Of a stretch of DNA of 64,000 nucleotides, positions 57,414 through 64,000 are shown in pieces. Source of the DNA: Tupaia tana. Lineage: Eukaryota; Chordata; Mammalia; Scandentia; Tupaiidae. Every line of letters starts with the position of its first letter. Within the stretch, counting starts at the first letter, position 1. The position numbers and the translations under genes were made by a program. Below the pieces are notes generated by a model, which saw nothing but the letters and a program-made list of their open reading frames with translations, was not told where the DNA came from and searched no databases. The stretch is from contig JAKSZU010000016.1 of NCBI GenBank assembly GCA_026018925.1, positions 33,599,377 through 33,663,376 of the forward strand, in the 5' to 3' direction.

Positions 57414-57449
57414 GTTTTGTTTTGTTTTGTTTTGTTTTGTTTTGTTTTA
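57414..57449. repeat. (TTTTG)n microsatellite
   Basis: About seven pentanucleotide units. Confidence 0.95.
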
Positions 57450-57605
57450 AATCTATTGTTTAGGTAAGTCTGCTTAAAATTGTAACAATTTTTGTGGAAA
57501 ATCAGTAACTATGAACTCAGACTTTAAGACTTTATTACTTGTGAAAACTGCTTTATAGGAAGGGAGAAGTTCCTAACCAGTAGCTGAGTAACCTTCACTC
57601 TCATT

Positions 57606-57675
57606 TTTTTCTTTCTTTCTTTCTTTATCTCTTTCTTTCTCTCTCTCTATCTTTCTCTCTCTCTTTCTTTCCTTT
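57606..57675. repeat. (CTTT)n / (CT)n low complexity
   Basis: CTTT units grade into CT-rich sequence. Confidence 0.9.
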
Positions 57676-57714
57676 TCATGTGACCTTAGAGTAGTTGATG
57701 GTTTCTAAAACTTG

Positions 57715-58395
57715 TCACAAAAAGCATAAGCAAAAAAAGAAAGAGAGAAAACAGATAAATTAGACTTTATCAAAATTCAAACTATTGTGCTTCAAATAAC
57801 AGTATCAAGAAAGTATAAAGACAGCCTACAGAAATGGGAGTAAATATCTGCAAATCATAGACTGATAAGGCACTATTTTCCAGACTATAGAATGAATTCT
57901 TACACCTCAATAACAGAAAGGGAAATAATCCATTTTTAAATGGGCAAAAGATTTGAATAGCTAGTTTAAAGAAAATATACAAATGGCTGGAAAGCATACA
58001 AAAAGATGTTCTCATCATTAGTCATTAGGAAAACAGAATCAATGGGACAAGCAGATGGCATAATGGTTATGTTGCTGGACTTTCAAAATAGTCGACCACA
58101 GTTCAAGTCCTGGACTGTAAAATAAAAACTGTCGGACACAAAAGTCCATATATTGTATGATTCAATTTATATGGAATTTCCAGAAAAGACAAATCCAAAC
58201 AGACATAAAGTAGATTAGTGGTTATCAGAATCTGGGGCAAAGGAGGGAATATGAAATGACTGCTAGTGGATAGAGAGTTTGATTTGGGGACAATGAACTT
58301 GTTTTGGAATTACATAATGATAATAGTTCAGAATGGCACAGATAGACTGAAAAACCTTGAATTATACAATTTAGAAAGCAGGGGGATATAGGAAG
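57715..58395 (+). mobile_element. L1M 3' part with a SINE head inside
   Basis: ORF2 C-terminal relics ('aaattagactttatcaaaat', 'acagcctacagaaatgggag', 'aatgggcaaaagatttgaat', 'tctcatcattagtcattagg'), then after the SINE piece the 3' UTR ('ttgtatgattcaatttatat', 'agtagattagtggttatcag'). L1 sequence between the two parts is missing. Confidence 0.75.
58046..58118 (+). mobile_element. SINE head only, in L1M
   Basis: gggacaagcagatggcataa to 'gttcaagtcctggactg': head with both boxes, no body or tail, joined directly to L1 sequence. Probably a deletion that removed the SINE body and part of the L1. Confidence 0.85.
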
Positions 58396-58560
58396 ATAAG
58401 TACTGTCATCATCTCTATTTTACAGATGATAAAACAGAAGCACTAAAAATAAAGCAACTTACTCTGTCACACAACTAGTAGGTAGTGACATTGAGATTCA
58501 AACTTAGACAGTCTAAGTTGCAGAATCCAAACTGTAACCAGTGTGTCACATGGAGTTCTT
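58390..58560 (-). mobile_element. MIR
   Basis: 'ctctattttacagatgataa', 'actctgtcacacaactagta' and 'gacattgagattcaaactta' follow minus-strand MIR order. Confidence 0.7.
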
Positions 58561-59950
58561 GCAAAGTTCTTGCTAGCGAAAGTTCAACTAACAAACCAGA
58601 TGACATTTTGTTTCCTCTTCAGCTGGAGACAGTGATGTAAAATAGAGACATTTCTACCCTTTTTGTAAATTAGGTGATAAAGCCAGGTATTCTGTAAGAT
58701 TCCAATGGCATGTAATGAGATCTGAAGTATTTTTACAGAAATTGCCTCCCATTGACTCATTTGTGAACCTGTATCATCTTTGCCCTAAGTAGAATCTTTT
58801 TCCATAACAGCACAGGAATAGGATTTCACCTGCAGAAACATCAGTAGTGGGAATTTGTCATTTCCTATTTCACAGTATTACTTAATCCCTGGGAATTTAG
58901 TTTCTTTGTCCATAATACAAGGATGGTAGTACTCTCTTAGAGAACACATAGCTTAAGTGAATACACTTACTGTACTTAGGCCAGTGGCATTCACGTCATG
59001 GTCATTTATTAATTTTAACAGTTGCAGTCTTAATATTATGCTCACACTGATACTATGAACAAGTTGTCACTTTTCCTTATAATTATTATTAATATAGTCA
59101 GTCTGAGAAAAGAACTTACTTTTAACTTAAGTGAGAATATTATCAATGTTTACAAGCCACTACAGTTGATGCAAGAATAACTAATGATGCTTGGACATGA
59201 AAGTGAACAGTGAATTTGGAACATGATAGGAAAAAGGAGAAGAAAAGTATTCTACTGAATTAGCAGACATTCTCCTCAAGTAAAATTTTGGAAATGGATT
59301 AAAAACCACAGTTGAATTTTCAGAGTAGTTTGAGAGTCTGAGTAAGTCATTTTTCCACTGTGAGATTCATTAAGGCACAAACATCCATCCATACAGAAAT
59401 ACTTGGCACTTGCTATTGGATATTGAATGAATCACCCTCATTTCCCTCCCATAATCCTTAAGCTTCCTTCTTGGCTCCTCTTAGAAAGCTGATTGGCAGG
59501 TCTTTTACAGCTACAGAGAAGCAAACCAGAAGGCAGCAGTGCCTGTGAGAGCCTGGATGGACGTAGAGCTGACTCCAAGTGATCCCTGCCTTTGCTAATA
59601 TTGCATGACAGCCATCTTCTAAATCTCACTTAAGCATATCTCTCATGTGGTTCCAATTGTTACTTTTTTCTTATCTTTCTTTGTTCATCTTATTTTTCCT
59701 TTTTAGTAAGAGCATAAAAAGGATAGAAAAAAAATGGGTCGAAATTTAAAATCCACACCTCATCTCCTTAAAAGCTAGTCATTAGCTTATGAAAAGGTCT
59801 TTGCTGTATAGAGACATAGAGAACCATGAGTTGATATACAATTTTCTGCATTTAGTTGTAACTGTATTTATATCACTGCAGAAATGCAGGCTACCTTCAC
59901 GTAAAGATACTTCAGAAAGTCTAACAAAACTTCCAGTGTCACAATTCTTC
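58561..59950. other. Unassigned AT-rich sequence
   Basis: No gene or repeat recognised; 59430-59630 is somewhat GC-richer. Confidence 0.4.
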
Positions 59951-59951
59951 T

Positions 59952-60222
59952 TTTTTGTTTTTAAATTTTATTTATTATTTTAATGTGTCAAAGGGTACAT
60001 GAGCTTACCAGACAGAGTCGGGGTGGGGAGAGAAGGAGAGAACCACCCCCTCACATAGGGCATGGTCATGCCACAACTCCTTCTTTATCTCTCCCTCTAT
60101 TCAGGATTTTGGTCATGCACATCCACTCAGCCTGTTTTTCAAGTCATTGGGTCTGGAACTGGAACTGCACAATTAGCTGTGTGGGATCCAGGTACCTTAA
60201 TTATCAAGCCATGGGCTGATCC
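59952..60222 (-). mobile_element. Old SINE form A relative
   Basis: 'gtgtcaaagggtacatgagc', 'ggtcatgccacaactccttc', 'ttcaagtcattgggtctgga', head ending 'atgggctgatcc'. Only 34 bp separate it from the young inverted copy at 60257. Confidence 0.75.
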
Positions 60223-60256
60223 ATCTCACAATTTTTATCACTTAAAAGATGTGCCT

Positions 60257-60518
60257 GGGACCAGCAGTTAGCGTAATGGCTATGTCACTGGACTCCCACG
60301 TAGTCGACCGCGGTTCAAGTCCCAGACCCGGTGGCTTAAACTCACGCCGGGTGCGTGTGCATGCGTGCCCAAGATCCCGAGAGGAGAATGGAGGAGAAGG
60401 GATTGCAGCGTGTCCATTCCCCCTGGGGGGTGATTTTTTGCTTTCTGTCTCTCTGTCTCTCTCTGTCTGTCTGGCGAGTACACGCGCCCTATGGCAAAAA
60501 CCTCTTCCAAAAGAAAAA
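60257..60518 (+). mobile_element. SINE form A, young
   Basis: gggaccagcagttagcgtaa, perfect box B GGTTCAAGTCC, body through CGCGCCCTATGGC. TSD aaaagatgtgcct (60244-60256) / aaaagatatgcct (60519-60531). Confidence 0.97.
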
Positions 60519-60531
60519 AAAAGATATGCCT

Positions 60532-60948
60532 TATATATAACCAAAATTTTTCTTTCTGAAATCTAGAATTTAAATATATAAATGACAGGATATTTAAAGT
60601 CACTTAGTCCAAGTTCTAAATTTAATAGAAGTAAAAACCAAAGCATATAAAAAGTTGGTGACTGCCTAAGGTCAGAGATGATCAATACATATATTTCTTT
60701 CAGGCCACTGCTGAAAAAAAAATATATTTTATCCTGCAGCTACAGAGATAGGCAACTCATTATTTATTTAATTATATTTCTTTAAATGTGTTTATCTTAG
60801 TTATTTTGCTGACTATAAGAGAAACAAGCAATGCTCTTTAGAAAAAAATTTCATATGTATATATGTATATATCTACTAAGGATAAAATTCAGGAAATATC
60901 ATTCATACCCTCAACTTTCTCCTGAAAAATGAATTATCCCTGTCACTT
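60532..60948. other. Unassigned AT-rich sequence
   Basis: No gene or repeat recognised. Confidence 0.4.
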
Positions 60949-60964
60949 AAAATATGGAATTATC

Positions 60965-61222
60965 GGGACCAGCAGTTGGCGTAATGGCTATGTCGCTGGA
61001 CTCCCACGTAGTCAACCACGGTTCAAGTCCCGGACCCGGTGGCTTAAACTCACGCCAGGCACGTGTGCGTGCGTGCCCAAGATCCCGAGAGGAGAATGGA
61101 GGAGAAGGGATTGCGGCGTGGCCATCCCCCCTGGGGAGTGATTTCTCGCTTTCTGTCTCTCTGTCTCTCTCTGTCTGTCTGGAGAGTACACACGCCCTAT
61201 AGCAAAAACCTCTCAAAAAAAA
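60965..61222 (+). mobile_element. SINE form A, young
   Basis: gggaccagcagttggcgtaa to CGCCCTATAGCAAAAACCTC. Perfect 16-bp TSD aaaatatggaattatc at 60949-60964 and 61223-61238, consistent with a recent insertion. Confidence 0.97.
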
Positions 61223-61349
61223 AAAATATGGAATTATCTTCATTCTTCACCCATTTCACTATTGTTTCTTGAGAATCCTCACAGTAGTTCTGTGCCTACA
61301 TCTTTGCCTATATATTGCCACAATACATTGCAGATTATTCAATATAATG

Positions 61350-61577
61350 CCCATTTTTATTCATTTTTTTCATGATAAGAGAGACAGAAACAGAGAAATA
61401 GAGGAAGAAAAGCACCTTCAACCTGTGGTCTTCCCCTGAACCTTCCTAATTCACCAGGCTCACAAGGACATGTGAAAGCACCCGGAAAGCACGGGTCAAC
61501 CAGGCAATTGAACCTCAGTCTTCCATATGGATCTAGCATCATGGAATGGAATACACCACTGCACCATACGGCTGAGA
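61350..61577 (-). mobile_element. SINE form D (older family)
   Basis: 'tgataagagagacagaaaca', 'gtcaaccaggcaattgaacc', 'caccactgcaccatacggct'. Same order as 36385 and 50635, more diverged. Confidence 0.55.
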
Positions 61578-62010
61578 ACTCCTCATGTCTTAGAATCAGG
61601 TTCTTGCAGCCTCTCAGGCAGTGTTACAGACAGTATTTAATAAATTGTTCATGAATCAACTAAGATCACTTCATTGGACGCATTGCTGAGAGAGAATTTT
61701 TCATGGTTCTTTCATGTTTTTGCACATCTTGGGAGCCCTTTGCTACAAACTATTTTTTTCAAGTATCTTTTTTACAGCAAATAGCCTTGGAAGGTAGAGA
61801 GCAAGTCTTCCAGAGCAAAGAGCAGGTGCACATTACCCATTATAAAAGATTTGTTTTCCTATGCTTGAGGTTCCTCTCCCAGAATGCAACCCACTTCCTC
61901 TCCAAATAGCACCTGGCCCTCTTCATGCTGACCTGTAAGAATGGGATTTGGAGAAAAAGTGCTCACATCTGGTTGGTTACTGATAGTGACATTCCTCCAA
62001 TTATTGACTT
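61578..62010. other. Unassigned sequence
   Basis: No gene. 61740-61940 may be an LTR-type relic ('attataaaagatttgttttc', 'cttgaggttcctctccc') but is not assigned. Confidence 0.35.
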
Positions 62011-62026
62011 AGGAGTCTCTGCCTTT

Positions 62027-62299
62027 GGGACCAGCAGTTAGTGTAATGGCTATGTCACTGGACTCCCATGTAGCCGACTGCGGTTTGAGTCCCAGACCCA
62101 GTGGCTTAAACTCATGCTGGGTGCATGTGCGTGTGTGCCCAAGATCCCAAGAGGAGAATGGAGGAAAAGGGATTATGGTGTGGCCATCCCCCCGGGGGGT
62201 GATTTCTTGCTTTCTGTCTCTGTCTCTCACTGTCTTGCTGGCGAGTGCATGTGTCCTATGGCAAAAAACTCTCAAAAAAAAAAAAAAAAAAAAAAAAAA
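62027..62299 (+). mobile_element. SINE form A, fairly young, A26 tail
   Basis: gggaccagcagttagtgtaa to GCGAGTGCATGTGTCCTATG plus a long A-tail. Perfect TSD aggagtctctgcctt at 62011-62025 and 62300-62314. Confidence 0.97.
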
Positions 62300-62370
62300 A
62301 GGAGTCTCTGCCTTCTTCCAACAACTATGGAATAGTAGCAGCCTGGTTTATTAGCTTGCATTTAAACCAA

Positions 62371-62503
62371 TAACCATATCGAAATGTTCATGGAAAATGC
62401 ATATTATGAAAAAGCTATGCATGGATTTAAAATGTTTTCCACAGAAACAAACTCATACTTCAATTCTATTTTTCATGAACTTTTTGAAGTACCCTTATAC
62501 AGG
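62371..62503 (+). mobile_element. MITE (mariner-like)
   Basis: 'tcatggaaaatgcatattat', 'gaaaaagctatgcatggatt' and right end 'catgaactttttgaagtacc'. The inverted ends pair as in 54667; the left tip is eroded. Confidence 0.78.
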
Positions 62504-62559
62504 ACAAAATCTTAGACTTCTCTTGACATACATAATGAACTCTTACTATGCATCAGGTT

Positions 62560-62840
62560 AAAGATCAGGAATAAAAAATTAAAGTCCAAATCCTACATGC
62601 CGTATAAATTTCTGCGTCATCTCTTACTGCGCTATTGTTCCTCTTCCTCTATGCTGGTTGTTGCCCTACTTTAGAGCAAGCCCTAAATGTTTACATTCAG
62701 CCCCATGCAATTGCTTTCACTTGCTTGAAAAGAACATTTTGTATTACTCTGTACTTTCCCTTAGGCTTAATACCTCTACTTGTGTGGATACCATACACTT
62801 GCCATCAATACCATAAAGACTTTTGAAGATCTCCAGTTCT
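62560..62840 (+). mobile_element. L2 fragment
   Basis: 'aaagtccaaatcctacatgc', 'gcgtcatctcttactgcgc', 'gttcctcttcctctatgctg' and 'ttgcttgaaaagaacatttt' resemble the L2 3' region in order. Confidence 0.45.
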
Positions 62841-63335
62841 CTGACGATATCTGACTGAGATAAATTACTCCCTCTTTGGCTTGGTAAACTACTCAAATCA
62901 TTTTGGGATCTTCTAGAATGCTTCTAAAACCACACTCTTCCCCATTCCCTACTAACACACCATCATAGTGGGATATCTGGATGCCCTGAGTCACTCTTAT
63001 TTGTGAGTGTCGATGATGATGTTTACTTCAATACATGTTAATGATTTGGGTACAGCAAAGTACATCAAATACAAGATATAGATGCTAGATGTAATCCCAC
63101 ATTAATGTGTGGTTGTACATCAATTTCTGACAAATAAGGCTTATGTTGGTATCATAGACACAAACCCACCATAGTATGTTGTTGTTCACGCAGGTCCAAC
63201 AGTTTCTGGTCAATAAAATTTTGAATAGATGTACCCCTAATTTGTTGTCCAGTGAGAAGTTAGCTTAGAGCAGATACCCACTTAGATTTATATTTAATTA
63301 GAATAGAATAAATATGGTAATGTATTCAATATTTT
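62841..63335. other. Unassigned sequence
   Basis: No gene or repeat recognised. Confidence 0.4.
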
Positions 63336-63339
63336 TTCA

Positions 63340-63622
63340 ATTTTTTTTTACTTTTTGAAAGTCATTTTTTAATTGCCAAAGTTTAGGTGCACTCACCAGA
63401 GAGAGAAATAGAAATACAGGGAGAGGCAGAGGGAGAAAGCAGTCCCCCAGTAAGGGATGGTCACTCCACAATGCTTTTTACTTCATTTCTCTATCCTTAT
63501 AGGATTTAGGGCACACATGCACATGTACCAGGCATGTTTTACAAGCTGCCAGGGCAAGATTCAAATCACAGTCTATCACGTGGGATTCAGTTCCCTTGAC
63601 TACTAGGCTACAGGGATGGATC
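63340..63622 (-). mobile_element. Old SINE form A relative
   Basis: 'taggtgcactcaccagagag', 'gatggtcactccacaatgct', 'gcacatgtaccaggcatgtt', head ending 'ctaggctacagggatggatcc'-like sequence. Diverged. Confidence 0.7.
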
Positions 63623-64000
63623 CTAAAAAGTTCTCAAATGGCACTGACATTGAGCCATTGACTCAATATTCTAATACTTCTGAAAGTTATCTCACACCGG
63701 CATAAGGATATAAGAAAGTAAATGTCCATTCTCACATACATTACTAGTGCTACTTATTAGAAAGTCCCTGAATCTCAAAAGAAATATAAATATCTTGATC
63801 TGATAAGCAGGTCAAAGACTATAAAGACATAACTATCTGGGACTGATAAGCAGAAGTCAATGAAGAAAACAAAATGTAACCACAAGAGCTGGATTCTTGT
63901 TCTAGGGTTTTCTTTTATATTATAAAGACCCAGGCTTAATATTTTTACTTTTGTCTTTACTTCTGTCTGATTCCTCATCTGCAACACAAAGAGTCTGATC
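63623..64000. other. Unassigned sequence to window end
   Basis: No gene or repeat recognised; the 70-codon minus frame at 63775 is not supported. Confidence 0.4.

Noticed and set aside
60257-60330. tRNA-like sequence with boxes A and B
   Set aside because: It is the head of a SINE: followed by a body and A-tail, flanked by TSDs and without a proper cloverleaf acceptor, so not a tRNA gene.

Overview
This is nuclear DNA from a placental mammal. MIR, L2, MaLR (MLT1-type) LTRs, a MER5A-type hAT relic, HAL1 and L1M-type 3' ends are all present, and there are no bacterial gene arrays. The exact lineage is not settled. About 40 copies of tRNA-headed SINEs are present, and they do not look like primate Alu, rodent B1/B2/ID, carnivore CAN, ruminant Bov-tA, horse ERE, bat VES, rabbit C or Afrotherian AfroSINE. 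A less-sampled order such as colugo is a guess only, because the colugo CYN SINE as I remember it lacks a body region, while the copies here have one.

I find no protein-coding exon, functional tRNA or rRNA gene, or CRISPR array. Every longer reading frame falls inside a transposon or looks like chance. The window reads as intergenic or intronic DNA built up by layered retrotransposition.

Layout. 0-8 kb: old SINEs, an MLT1-type LTR, MIR, and a ~190-bp inverted repeat (5.1/5.9 kb) whose spacer holds a SINE. 10-13.4 kb: L1 pieces and a Tigger-like relic. 15-23.6 kb: SINEs of several ages and a MER5A relic. 23.1-25.6 kb: a 202-bp unique segment duplicated into the middle of a SINE. 25.6-26.8 kb: repeat-poor, somewhat GC-richer DNA. 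28-31 kb: old LTR-like and MER-like relics. 32.4-35.0 kb: an L1-derived element with a 5' region, a broken ORF1 and only the endonuclease end of ORF2. 36.8-37.4 kb: LTR-like sequence. 43 kb: L1 on the minus strand. 45.5-48.2 kb: HAL1 with two nested SINEs. 48.4-49.3 kb: an L1 3' end with a small inversion. 51-63.6 kb: dense SINEs, MITEs, L1 and L2.

The SINEs fall into at least four designs: (A) a long ~265-bp form with tRNA head, body and poly(A), in young CpG-rich and older CpG-poor versions; (B) a short ~165-bp form with the same head, a CT tract and an ATAAA-rich tail; (D) and (E), older families with other bodies. The body of form A has inverted segments that could pair as a long RNA stem, with paired changes between young and old copies. 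All family names come from memory of consensus sequences; no database search was run.
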